This document shows positions 26,339 to 34,697 of a stretch of 55,457 nt of DNA, in pieces. The first letter of the stretch is position 1. Every line of letters starts with the position of its first letter. The position numbers were made by a program, and so were the translations under genes. Source of the stretch: CAZPDM01 sp964585305. Lineage in GTDB: Bacteria; Planctomycetota; Uabimicrobiia; Uabimicrobiales; JABWCH01. The stretch covers positions 1 to 55,457 of the forward strand of contig CAZPDM010000021.1 of NCBI GenBank assembly GCA_964585305.1, given 5' to 3'. Under the pieces are notes generated by a model, which worked only from the letters and a program-made list of their open reading frames with translations, made no database searches and was not told the origin of the DNA.

Positions 26339-27610
26339 TTAGTAGAGAAATTGCCATTCTTTTGAAGATATTTCAAGTTCTTTTATTAGAGCTTGGCGGA
26401 TATTTTGAAATCTTGGAATAATTTCTTCTAAACTATCGCCACCGAATTTTTCCATAAAAAGATCTGCTAAAACAATCGCCATAACAGCTTCTGTAACTGG
26501 AACTGCTCTTGGAACTGGGCAGGAGTCGCTTCGTTGAAAAGGACTGATATGAGGTTGGCCTGTGGCAAAATCTACAGAGGGCATTCCTTTTGGAAATGTA
26601 GGAATTGGTTTAAATGCCACACGTAAAAATATAGGTTCTCCATTACTAATACCACCTTCTATACCACCAGAAAAATTACTATTTCTATATATTTTTCCGG
26701 ATTCAGATATTTCTAAAGCATCATTGGATTCACTTCCAAGTTTTGCAGCATGATCAAAAGCATTTCCAATCGATACACCTTTTACGGCTGGAATACTCAT
26801 TATTGCGCCTGCTAATTTAGCATCTATGCGACGATCATAGTGGACGAATGAGCCAAGACCTGGAGGAACACCTATAGCTACAACTTCAATAATCCCTCCT
26901 AAGCTATCTCCTGCTTGAGATGCCATAGCAATTGATTGGGCCATTTCTTTTCCAATTTCAATATCAGGGCATCTTACATCATTATCTTGTGCAAGCAAAA
27001 TTCGTTCCATAATGGTTTTAATATGGATATTCTCTGTGTCTTTATCTCCTGAAAAGCTTTGGTAATAGGAAAAATCTGGGTTAAAATTTTTAGAAGGGAT
27101 AAAATCTTTGTCATTTGGCAATAGAGTAGAATTGTAACAAACTTTGCCAATTTGAACAACATACCCCCCTATATAAATGCCAAATTGTCTAAGAAAAATA
27201 CGGCAAATACTTCCTACTGCTACACGTATTGCAGTTTCTCTAGCACTACTACGTTCTGCTGATAGACGAAAATCTTTATATCCATATTTTATTGCCCCAG
27301 TTAGATCTGCATGGCCTGGACGAGGAATTGTAACTGGTTGTAACAACTTGCCTTGCCAGTTAATAAAATCTTTATTTTCAATCTCTAAAGCAATAGGACC
27401 CCCTGTTGTTTGATTGTTTAAAACCCCAGAGGTAATTTTTACAGAATCAGATTCTATGGCCATTCTTGGGCCAGCACCACAACCTTTTTGACGTCGTGAT
27501 AATTCTGAATTGATTTGTTCAGTACCTAAAGGAATACCTGCTGGCATTCCTTCCAAAATAGCGGTCAATTTGGGTCCATGGCTTTCTCCGGCAGTTAAAA
27601 ATCGCAGCAA
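26339..27610 (-). CDS. aroC: Chorismate synthase
   Basis: A 423-residue enzyme catalysing the last shikimate step, 5-enolpyruvylshikimate-3-phosphate to chorismate, with reduced FMN. Signatures: GESHGPKLTAILEGMPAG at the start, SRRQKGCGAGPRM (~49), RPGHADLTGAIKYG (~97), RSSARETAIRVA (~120) and SGGIEGGISNGEP (~315). The start codon is TTG, with AAGGAG properly spaced before it, and the family's usual N-terminus begins right there. It is slightly longer than the common ~360-390 residues. No other aro gene is adjacent. Confidence 0.97.
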   Translation of the reverse strand: MLRFLTAGESHGPKLTAILEGMPAGIPLGTEQINSELSRRQKGCGAGPRMAIESDSVKITSGVLNNQTTGGPIALEIENKDFINWQGKLLQPVTIPRPGHADLTGAIKYGYKDFRLSAERSSARETAIRVAVGSICRIFLRQFGIYIGGYVVQIGKVCYNSTLLPNDKDFIPSKNFNPDFSYYQSFSGDKDTENIHIKTIMERILLAQDNDVRCPDIEIGKEMAQSIAMASQAGDSLGGIIEVVAIGVPPGLGSFVHYDRRIDAKLAGAIMSIPAVKGVSIGNAFDHAAKLGSESNDALEISESGKIYRNSNFSGGIEGGISNGEPIFLRVAFKPIPTFPKGMPSVDFATGQPHISPFQRSDSCPVPRAVPVTEAVMAIVLADLFMEKFGGDSLEEIIPRFQNIRQALIKELEISSKEWQFLY

Positions 27611-27630
27611 GAAATTCTCCTTAAAATAGT

Positions 27631-27660
27631 TACGTTCCCATATTTTAGTATGGGAACGTA
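27631..27660 (-). terminator. Hairpin upstream of aroC
   Basis: TACGTTCCCATA and TATGGGAACGTA form a 12-bp stem with a 6-nt loop. It sits just after the stop of the zinc-ribbon gene and before aroC, ending the former transcript in the - direction. Confidence 0.65.
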
Positions 27661-27664
27661 AAAT

Positions 27665-28666
27665 CTACTTCTTTGTAATAATACAAATCATTAGGATATT
27701 TGTATTTTTTGCTAACATTTGTTCTTGAGAATAGAATTGCCAATATGTGTTAGAATTAGAAGCAATAAGAGAACGTTGTTCTAACTCTCTTATTTTCATA
27801 TCTATTTCCGGGCTGGATTTATTTTCTTTTAATTCTTGTAATCGTTGGATTTCCCGTTGCAAATCTTTTGAAGGTTTTAATTCTGCTTGGATTTTTTCTT
27901 CAATAAGTTTCTTCTTATTTTCTACTGTTCCAATTAAATCAGAGTAAGTAAAGTACATGATTTCTAAAGACATTGTTTTTTGTGGGGTGAGAAATTTCAT
28001 TTGAAGAATAGGCGTTTTACATAATGGGCTTTGCATTCTGATTACTTGGATAGGGGCTTGGCTGCCATAGTATTTATGGATTTGTCCTTTATAATAGTTT
28101 TCAATAGTTGCTAAACTAGCAGAAGACGTAAAGAGAAATCGAGTTACTTGCCGTTGTTCTGAGGTATGAGGTAGACCTTCTACAATAATTTTGTTTTCAA
28201 ATATTTTGCATTCCGGGGCATTTGTAATCCAAGTTGCTTTTTTAGAAGCAGTTTGATTTTTTTGATATACATACTTATCATTTAAATTATTTTCTGATTT
28301 TACATCAGAAGATTTTGCGATAGGGATTTGATTTTTAGGTAATCCAGGGACTTCTTGATAGATAATTTTTACAGGTTTTCCGCAAAATGGGCAGAATTTA
28401 TCACCATTTTCTAAAGTTCGGTTTTCATGTTGGCATCGTACAATTACAATTGCTTGTGTATACTGTAACACATTGCCACATTGGGGACAAAATTTCGCAT
28501 CTTCTCTTTGTTCCCAATATTGGCATTTAGAGCAATGTTTAACTGTTTGAACATCATTTGTATTTTGTTCATTTGAGAGCGTTTGCTCTGGCATTTGAGC
28601 TGTGGAAATATTTAATAGAAATATTATTAAAATAGAAAGTATTCGAAAAAAATCGTGTTGGGCCAT
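27665..28666 (-). CDS. Exported double zinc-ribbon protein
   Basis: A 333-residue protein with an N-terminal hydrophobic segment (ILSILIIFLLNISTAQ) suggesting export. Two zinc ribbons follow: CSKCQYWEQ...FCPQCG (~44-60) and CQHENRT...FCPFCG (~78-100). The C-terminal ~180 residues (TSEQRQVTRFLFTSSASLATIENYY...) are an unrecognised domain followed by a charged helix (~250-300). Zinc ribbons are usually cytoplasmic, so an exported pair is uncommon. It is the last gene of a three-gene run with the TPR lipoprotein and coiled-coil protein; AAGGAAAA precedes the ATG. Confidence 0.7.
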   Translation of the reverse strand: MAQHDFFRILSILIIFLLNISTAQMPEQTLSNEQNTNDVQTVKHCSKCQYWEQREDAKFCPQCGNVLQYTQAIVIVRCQHENRTLENGDKFCPFCGKPVKIIYQEVPGLPKNQIPIAKSSDVKSENNLNDKYVYQKNQTASKKATWITNAPECKIFENKIIVEGLPHTSEQRQVTRFLFTSSASLATIENYYKGQIHKYYGSQAPIQVIRMQSPLCKTPILQMKFLTPQKTMSLEIMYFTYSDLIGTVENKKKLIEEKIQAELKPSKDLQREIQRLQELKENKSSPEIDMKIRELEQRSLIASNSNTYWQFYSQEQMLAKNTNILMICIITKK

Positions 28667-28699
28667 AGATTTTCCTTTAAAAAAAATATTTTCACGACT

Positions 28700-29209
28700 C
28701 TATTTCTTGGGAACAATTTCAATTTCTAAAGATTCTGGCAAAGCGATTAAAGCAAATCTTGCTTGCTTAAATTTTGGGAATAAAACTAGGCATTGTTTAT
28801 ATAATTCTTTTGCTTTGTCATATTGCCCAGTATTGTGATAGCAAGATGCTATGTCGAAATAAAAAAGATAATCTTTTTCTTTTGCAAAATTTCTTTCTTC
28901 TGCAAATTTTATTGCGCCATCTAAAAAAATTTTACTTTTCTTTATATCGCCCATCATTGCTAAACACTGTCCAATATGCAAAAGTATCCGGGGATTCTCT
29001 TCATCAACTTCCAAAGAAGTTAGATAATAACTTAATGCTGTTTCCCAGTTTTGAGAATGTTCTTCATGGAGTCCTTGGTAGAAATTTGCCCAGGATTCTA
29101 CACGATTTTGTTCAAGTTGCCAATCTAATGTAATCGGATAAAAAGAATTACAACTTAGTAATAAAAACGAAGAAAAAAAAAGTATTTTATTTAAAATTTT
29201 CAATCGCAT
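28700..29209 (-). CDS. TPR lipoprotein
   Basis: A 169-residue protein with a lipobox-like signal (FFSSFLLLSCNS, Cys about residue 19), so probably a lipid-anchored envelope protein. Three TPR-like units cover ~38-150 (WETALSYYLTSLEVDEENPRILLHIGQCLAMMGD; YFDIASCYHNTGQYDKAKELYKQCL). AAGGATGAA precedes the ATG. It lies 33 nt upstream of the zinc-ribbon gene and 35 nt downstream of the coiled-coil gene, so all three probably share one transcript. Small TPR proteins of this kind occur in Bat-type operons, which is a weak analogy. Confidence 0.78.
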   Translation of the reverse strand: MRLKILNKILFFSSFLLLSCNSFYPITLDWQLEQNRVESWANFYQGLHEEHSQNWETALSYYLTSLEVDEENPRILLHIGQCLAMMGDIKKSKIFLDGAIKFAEERNFAKEKDYLFYFDIASCYHNTGQYDKAKELYKQCLVLFPKFKQARFALIALPESLEIEIVPKK

Positions 29210-29244
29210 TTCATCCTTTTTTTAGCTTTTTTTTTCAAAAGAAG

Positions 29245-30357
29245 TTATTTTTTTTCATCCTTATTTTCAGCCATATTGCGATAATATTGAATGATTCTCT
29301 CTTGATATTTTGCTGGTAATTTCATTCGTTGAACAGCATGGATATATTCTCTTACTCTTGGTGGGAGATCTCCCCAACGGTCATTATCATCAAATTTTTT
29401 CTTTTCTTTTTCATTTTTATCATTTTTATCATCATTGTCTTTATCTTTAGGAGAAGAGTCTTTTTTATCTTTATCATCATCTTTACTATTATCTTTATCG
29501 TTTTGTTTTTTATCTTTATCTTTTTTGTCTTTATCTTTGTCTTTATCTTTTGGCTTTTTTGATGAGCTTCCTCCGCTTTTGCGAGGCTTAGCCATACTTA
29601 CTACTTTATCGATTTCTTCAATTATTTGATCTTGTTTATTTCCCAGTTGATTAAAGACTTTTTCCATTTCTGAAACAGCTTGTTGTTGCTTTTTTAAGGA
29701 CTCTAATAATTCATCAATAGTATCTTCAACGTCTTTCTGCTGGCCAATTTGTTCCATAATTTTTTTTATTTCTTCTTGAACTTTATCTTGACTCATGCCA
29801 CATTGTTGCATAAGTTTTTCTAATTGTTCAATTGATGTTTTCTGCTGTTCTTGGCATTGTCCAAGCTGTTCCATCATTTTTTGAACTTCTTCTTGCTTTA
29901 CTTGACTTCCTTGAAGTAGAGATTGAATTTTTTCTTGTATTTCCGCGCTACTTTTGCCGCTATTAAGTAATTTTTCTAAATCTTCTTTTACTTTATTTTG
30001 TTTTTCTTCCGAATTTTCCAGCAACTTGCTAAGTTCATCAATAACTTCTTGTTGCTGCTCTTTTGAATTCGCAGCATTTTCTGCTGCTTTTTTCAACTTT
30101 TTTTCGTTTTCACTAAATTTTTCTACAGTACCACTAGAAAGCATACTTTCAATTTCTTCCATCTTTTTTTGTACATCTTTTAAAATATCTAAAGGTTTCT
30201 TTTGCTGGGGATTAAATTGAGGCAAGGGAGGAATAACAGGGTTTTCTTCTGATCCTTGATCGGGTTTTCCTGACGTAGGTTCAGAAGGTTCTTGGGAAAT
30301 TACATTTCCTATGATAGGAAAAATAAAACATAGCAAAAGTAATATATATTTAAGCAT
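29245..30357 (-). CDS. Exported coiled-coil protein with Bat-operon-type C-terminal motif
   Basis: A 370-residue protein: signal peptide (MLKYILLLLCFIFPIIGNVISQ), Pro-rich linker, a long heptad-rich coiled coil (~55-245) built from imperfect repeats (KVQEEIKKIMEQIGQ and relatives), then a low-complexity Lys/Asp block (~265-325). The C-terminal ~45 residues (DRWGDLPPRVREYI ... KYQERIIQYYRNMAE) are a conserved ending I associate with proteins near Bat/MoxR operons in Planctomycetes and Verrucomicrobia. First gene of the operon; a good promoter lies upstream. It may form a periplasmic scaffold; function unknown. Confidence 0.75.
   Translation of the reverse strand: MLKYILLLLCFIFPIIGNVISQEPSEPTSGKPDQGSEENPVIPPLPQFNPQQKKPLDILKDVQKKMEEIESMLSSGTVEKFSENEKKLKKAAENAANSKEQQQEVIDELSKLLENSEEKQNKVKEDLEKLLNSGKSSAEIQEKIQSLLQGSQVKQEEVQKMMEQLGQCQEQQKTSIEQLEKLMQQCGMSQDKVQEEIKKIMEQIGQQKDVEDTIDELLESLKKQQQAVSEMEKVFNQLGNKQDQIIEEIDKVVSMAKPRKSGGSSSKKPKDKDKDKDKKDKDKKQNDKDNSKDDDKDKKDSSPKDKDNDDKNDKNEKEKKKFDDNDRWGDLPPRVREYIHAVQRMKLPAKYQERIIQYYRNMAENKDEKK
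29420..29560 (-). repeat. Low-complexity KD-repeat coding tract
   Basis: A run of hexanucleotide-like repeats (plus strand tttatc/tttgtc) codes for KDKDKDKK-type sequence. It marks a disordered, highly charged linker and is a slippage-prone site. Confidence 0.8.
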
Positions 30358-30396
30358 TTTTGTCCCCTTTAGAAAAAAGTTATTACTATTTTTTTA

Positions 30397-30426
30397 ATTA
30401 TAGCACATAAATTTTTTAATTGCCAA
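30397..30426 (-). promoter_or_regulatory. Promoter of the coiled-coil/TPR/zinc-ribbon operon
   Basis: On the - strand TTGGCA (30426-30421), 18-nt spacer and TATAAT (30402-30397) preceded by TGC, an extended -10. The predicted start lies about 35 nt before the ATG at 30357. Confidence 0.75.
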
Positions 30427-30435
30427 TAATTTTAT

Positions 30436-30453
30436 CCCACGCAGAAGCGTGGG
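30436..30453 (-). terminator. Hairpin ending the helicase/McrB operon
   Basis: CCCACGC and GCGTGGG with an AGAA tetraloop lie just past the stop of the 1373-residue gene and directly upstream of the next promoter. The downstream T-run on the - strand is weak. Confidence 0.6.
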
Positions 30454-30460
30454 AATATGT

Positions 30461-33400
30461 TTAATAATCATCATTTTCCGGATTTTCTTCAATCTTTTTA
30501 ATTTTGATAAGTCCGGAATATTCTTCTCCACTAAGATAACTAGTAACAACATGAATGATTTCAGACATACCTTCATGTTTTTGTACGCATTCAAATTTGA
30601 AGCAGGATTTACATTCGTAGCCAGATTTGAGAAAGAGAGCATCTATTTGGTGAAGGAAAAAAGCTAGCTCTGTCATACGACGACTTCCTGCTTGAAGGAA
30701 ATGGCTGTCTTCATCTCCACGTAATCTTAGTAGTCCTAAAAGTATTTCTGCAATGCTGCGGAAATAACTAAGGTAATTGATTTGATATTTGGGAGTAAGA
30801 CTAGCTTTTTGCAAAGTATAAAGAAGGGAATGGCAATCATGTTGAATAATCTTTAATAAAAATCGGATAAAATTATGCTCACGAAGTGTATAGATAAAAT
30901 CTGGATGCCTCCAAAGGGCAGTTGCAATAGCCCAAAGAAGGTATCTATATCCTACTTTATTTTTAGGACGATCATCATTTGAATAATGATTGTTATCTTC
31001 AAAACGGTGCTTTAATTCTTCAAGAATAGTAATAACAAGTTCTTCACGTTCTTCTTTCCCAGCTCCAATAACTCTTCCAAACATATAACAAACTTCTCGA
31101 TCTTTAGTAGGATCAGAAAATTTTTGTAAAAGATAATCTAAAAATATTTTGGGAGTTTCTGGGCCTAATAAACTTAATACTTCCAAGGATACTTGCTGGA
31201 TCCGTTGTAATGTTCCAACAATATTTGGAAAGGATAATTCTTCAAGTACTTCCTGCAAGTTATTTGATTCTAACCCAGCCAAGCGAATAAGCCAAGGAAC
31301 AACTTTTTCTCGTAAAGCAGAAATTACCTCTGTTGGGATACTTTCATAACTTTTGTTGTAATGTAAAAGCCTTTTACATGGAGGTAATAGTTTTTTTTCT
31401 AAAAGACGGCTAAAGTTTTCTAAGTATCTTGCCACATACTCTATTCGATGATAACGGAAAAAGCTGATGTTGAAGATTTGTTTTGCTTCCCGTTGCAAAT
31501 CTGTAGCAGCCTCTAAAAACCATTGAGAATATTGTTCAAGCTCGTATTTGTCCCAAGGTTCTTTAGGCGGGAAGTTTGGTGCTAAATTACTGTTTTGACG
31601 AGAATCTCTATGATGTTCTGCTCCTCGCACCCATTTTACTTCTATTTCTTTGAATGTTGTATTACGAATATTTTGAGGTTTTACAATTAAACGATAGCTG
31701 TCTTCTCCGTACCGATACCAAACTTGCATAGTTACTGTAATAGGTTGACGAAGCGGGAAAGATGGAGATTCAAGTCGAGCTGCATAAAGTAATGGTCGAC
31801 GACTGTTTCTATCACGAACAAGGGGAATACGATAAGATAGCTGGTTAGGAGGTAATTCCAAAGTATTGGGGACATTATAAAATATTTCTTGGCCAGGTCT
31901 TGCTGTTCGCCCTTCAAAAATTTGAATATAATTAGGAATTCCATTATCCAAAACTTGAAGATACAAATCAGGTAACCAATCTTCATAAGTAGGTAAATTG
32001 TCTGAAACACGTTCGAGAAAACTTCTGGCCCCTTGAGCAACAATCTCCTGACTGGATTCAAGAATATGATGTCTACAGCTAACTGCGTCAAAATGATTCC
32101 CAAGATAATATTGTATAGTCTCACGTAACCATTTTTTATGAAAAGGACGACCGATACAAAGAAAATGAATATCACGATTTCCAGCATATTGGCGAATTTC
32201 TTGTAATTGATCGGAAAATTTCCAATTATACAGCCAATCTTTAAATCGGACATACCAAACTTGAGTTGCTTGTTTCCATATTTCACGATCGAAATAAATT
32301 TTGATCCAGACGGAGTCAGATTCTTCCATGCTTTCAGGATTATGAAAAAAAGACGCAATGCTATGTGGTAAAGCTATCCATATAGGAAGTTCTGTTTCCA
32401 CTAATCTTTCTGCCAATCCTGTTGCAATCAGGTTAGAAATAATTTCCTCTAATTTTTCTTCAATATCTTCAATCTCCATATTAGCAGGTATGGGAAAATC
32501 TCTAGGTTCAAATTCGCCTTCGTTATTAAAATTATTATTATTTTCGGAAAAAAGACCTTGGGCTCGAAAAGTTTGTCGTAAATAATCCGCTAGAAGTCCT
32601 GTATAATTTAGATTTTCGCCTTCTGCAATAGGTAATAACGGTGGCTTTCTTTCCCAATAAATACCACAAAACGGAGTATTTTCTAATCTGCGATCATATC
32701 TTGCAACTAAGCATGTTGTGGTCCAAATTGGAGCCTCAGCATCCATAACAAGAACAACATCCCCCGATTGAATTTGAGTTGTTTGAAAGTCATAAGATTG
32801 TTGCCATCCTAATGCACCTGCTACGCTTCTCCATAAAAAATATAATTTATCACATATTGGAGTAAGTGTAGAACGTGCTAATTGAAAAGCAAGTTCGTCT
32901 AATGTGTCTGGAATTGCTACCGCTAATTGAACATGTGGAGATAATGAAATATTCTTACTTAGATTATTCGCTATTCTTTGTAATCCTGCTATCCATAAAT
33001 TTTCATCGCTATTTGAATCTTGTTCTTCAAAGATAGATGAAAAAGATATCATTTTAGATAAATGTTGGGCATTTGGTAATAATGGAGTTTGATGTCCAAC
33101 TTGCCAATCAATAGTTTTATCTGGTAGTTCAAATGGAATTGCATACGTATATAATTTAGGCATAGCAAATTTATCATCACTGAAAAGTCGTGGATGAGCA
33201 CCGCTCAAATCGAGGCCAACTAAATTACTATGAGAAATTTCTATTTCATTATAATTTTCTTCCCAACGATAAAAATCGCTATGTCGTTGTACTCTAAAAA
33301 TGAGATCCCAAAATTCATTTGTAAATTTATTCATCCCTGTTAAATCTGCAAAGTCAAATGATAACATTATTTCTTTGCTATTTCGAAATACAGAGTATTG

Positions 33401-34582
33401 GCAAGGACAATAGCGATTTTCTTCTTTATATTCTTCAGGTTTTAAAGAAATTTGGATAATATATTGAACTGGTTCTCTTTTTCCATATTCCCAAACCTCT
33501 ACTCCTGGACGATTGCTATATTCCATGCGATTTGTTTCGATCAATATTTTTCCATCCTGGCAAGTAATTCTTAAAAAATAGCAATTATAATCCCAGGGAA
33601 CAAGAAGCTCAAGATACGGACTATTCCAATTTTGCCAATCTGGAATATTTGAATCACTTTGCAATGTAGTAATTCCAAATGATTCTTGGACAAAGCCAGG
33701 ATGAAGCAAGCATAATGCATCATCAAAAATAGGCGTAGTTTTTGTCCAGAGTTTTGCTAATAATAACCAGAATGTTGTAATGGACATTCTCAATGGTCCG
33801 GAATTCCAGATTTGAACAATTTCTGTTCGATGTTTGTGAAACCATTGTACAGAACGCCAAACTTTATTATAAAGACGATCAGAGAGTAATACGTTATTTG
33901 TTTTTAATATTGTTGAGGGAGTTACTTGATTAAGCCAAGAATTTCTTAACGAGTCTGTACATAAATTATTTAAACGTTCTAACACTTTTAATTTTTCTTG
34001 GTTTACTTCAGATTTTTCGTAATAGTTTGCTAAATTAATTCTCTGAGTCAATAAAGGTTTAATTTCAAGTAGAAATCTTCTAACAATTTGGTTTTCTAAT
34101 GTATTTGCAGATATTTCTCGTTGTACGCCTAATGCACGTTCTTTTATTGCTATTTTTTCGCGAGCATTTCTCCCAGGTTGTTTTGCAAGATATGCCATAC
34201 ATTGACTATCCATTTCTCGGATTTTATATAGCGGCATAATCTCATGTTGTCGTAAGAGTTTTTTTCGTGGCGTTTGTAAAATTCTTTCTAAAGGTTCCAA
34301 ACAAAACTCTACAGTTCTATATAAACTATCTTCTGGAAGTAAATGTCCTTTCCAATTTTTGATACACTCTGATAACTTTTTAAGAGCTTGTCGCAACGAT
34401 TGAGATGTGCTTTGTCCGGTTGCAGAATCATAACATGAATTTGCGGCAAATATGTGATTTAATAATCTCATAGTTGCCCAATATGCACCGGTTGGAGATT
34501 GGTGTGGTTGTGCAGCTAAATTTTCCAATTCTAAAATCTCTGGTGATACTTGTTGCCAAATTGATTGTTGCTCCTCGTTCAT
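30461..34582 (-). CDS. DUF2357-like protein with degenerate Hsp70-like domain
   Basis: A 1373-residue protein. The N-terminal ~320 residues look like DUF2357, the domain of McrC-type partners (REISANTLENQIVRRFLLEI ~157-176). From ~450 an Hsp70/actin-like fold can be traced: LVGLDLSGAHP (phosphate 1, ~452), LAVAIPDTLDELAFQ ... LWRSVAGALGW (connect 1, ~557-600), DVVLVMDAEAPIWTTT (phosphate 2, ~613), FLCIGRPFHKKWLRET (adenosine motif, ~808) and QEIVAQGARSF. The Gly-rich nucleotide signatures are largely lost, so it may bind without hydrolysing ATP. ~890-960 recalls the start of an Hsp70 substrate domain; the rest is helical. I see no PD-(D/E)xK nuclease. It is the last gene of the operon, with AGAGGAAA before the ATG. 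Confidence 0.75.
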   Translation of the reverse strand: MNEEQQSIWQQVSPEILELENLAAQPHQSPTGAYWATMRLLNHIFAANSCYDSATGQSTSQSLRQALKKLSECIKNWKGHLLPEDSLYRTVEFCLEPLERILQTPRKKLLRQHEIMPLYKIREMDSQCMAYLAKQPGRNAREKIAIKERALGVQREISANTLENQIVRRFLLEIKPLLTQRINLANYYEKSEVNQEKLKVLERLNNLCTDSLRNSWLNQVTPSTILKTNNVLLSDRLYNKVWRSVQWFHKHRTEIVQIWNSGPLRMSITTFWLLLAKLWTKTTPIFDDALCLLHPGFVQESFGITTLQSDSNIPDWQNWNSPYLELLVPWDYNCYFLRITCQDGKILIETNRMEYSNRPGVEVWEYGKREPVQYIIQISLKPEEYKEENRYCPCQYSVFRNSKEIMLSFDFADLTGMNKFTNEFWDLIFRVQRHSDFYRWEENYNEIEISHSNLVGLDLSGAHPRLFSDDKFAMPKLYTYAIPFELPDKTIDWQVGHQTPLLPNAQHLSKMISFSSIFEEQDSNSDENLWIAGLQRIANNLSKNISLSPHVQLAVAIPDTLDELAFQLARSTLTPICDKLYFLWRSVAGALGWQQSYDFQTTQIQSGDVVLVMDAEAPIWTTTCLVARYDRRLENTPFCGIYWERKPPLLPIAEGENLNYTGLLADYLRQTFRAQGLFSENNNNFNNEGEFEPRDFPIPANMEIEDIEEKLEEIISNLIATGLAERLVETELPIWIALPHSIASFFHNPESMEESDSVWIKIYFDREIWKQATQVWYVRFKDWLYNWKFSDQLQEIRQYAGNRDIHFLCIGRPFHKKWLRETIQYYLGNHFDAVSCRHHILESSQEIVAQGARSFLERVSDNLPTYEDWLPDLYLQVLDNGIPNYIQIFEGRTARPGQEIFYNVPNTLELPPNQLSYRIPLVRDRNSRRPLLYAARLESPSFPLRQPITVTMQVWYRYGEDSYRLIVKPQNIRNTTFKEIEVKWVRGAEHHRDSRQNSNLAPNFPPKEPWDKYELEQYSQWFLEAATDLQREAKQIFNISFFRYHRIEYVARYLENFSRLLEKKLLPPCKRLLHYNKSYESIPTEVISALREKVVPWLIRLAGLESNNLQEVLEELSFPNIVGTLQRIQQVSLEVLSLLGPETPKIFLDYLLQKFSDPTKDREVCYMFGRVIGAGKEEREELVITILEELKHRFEDNNHYSNDDRPKNKVGYRYLLWAIATALWRHPDFIYTLREHNFIRFLLKIIQHDCHSLLYTLQKASLTPKYQINYLSYFRSIAEILLGLLRLRGDEDSHFLQAGSRRMTELAFFLHQIDALFLKSGYECKSCFKFECVQKHEGMSEIIHVVTSYLSGEEYSGLIKIKKIEENPENDDY

Positions 34583-34633
34583 TATTTTTTCCTCTAAACT
34601 TCCAATTTTGAAATAGGTGAGCCTGATATAGGA

Positions 34634-34671
34634 AAATTTGTGCTTGTCAATAAAATGACAAGCGCAAATTT
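34634..34671 (-). terminator. Intra-operon hairpin between McrB-like and DUF2357/Hsp70-like genes
   Basis: AAATTTGTGCTTGTCA and TGACAAGCGCAAATTT form a 16-bp stem (one mismatch-type pair) with a 6-nt loop. It lies between two genes of the presumed operon and may reduce expression of the last gene or protect mRNA. Confidence 0.55.
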
Positions 34672-34697
34672 TTAATGCGTCATAGAGTATCTATTTT

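Noticed and set aside
29329..29629. Plus-strand hydrophobic frames opposite the coiled-coil gene
   Set aside because: They are the antisense of a Lys/Asp repeat, which produces artificial Phe/Ile or Ser/Leu-rich translations.
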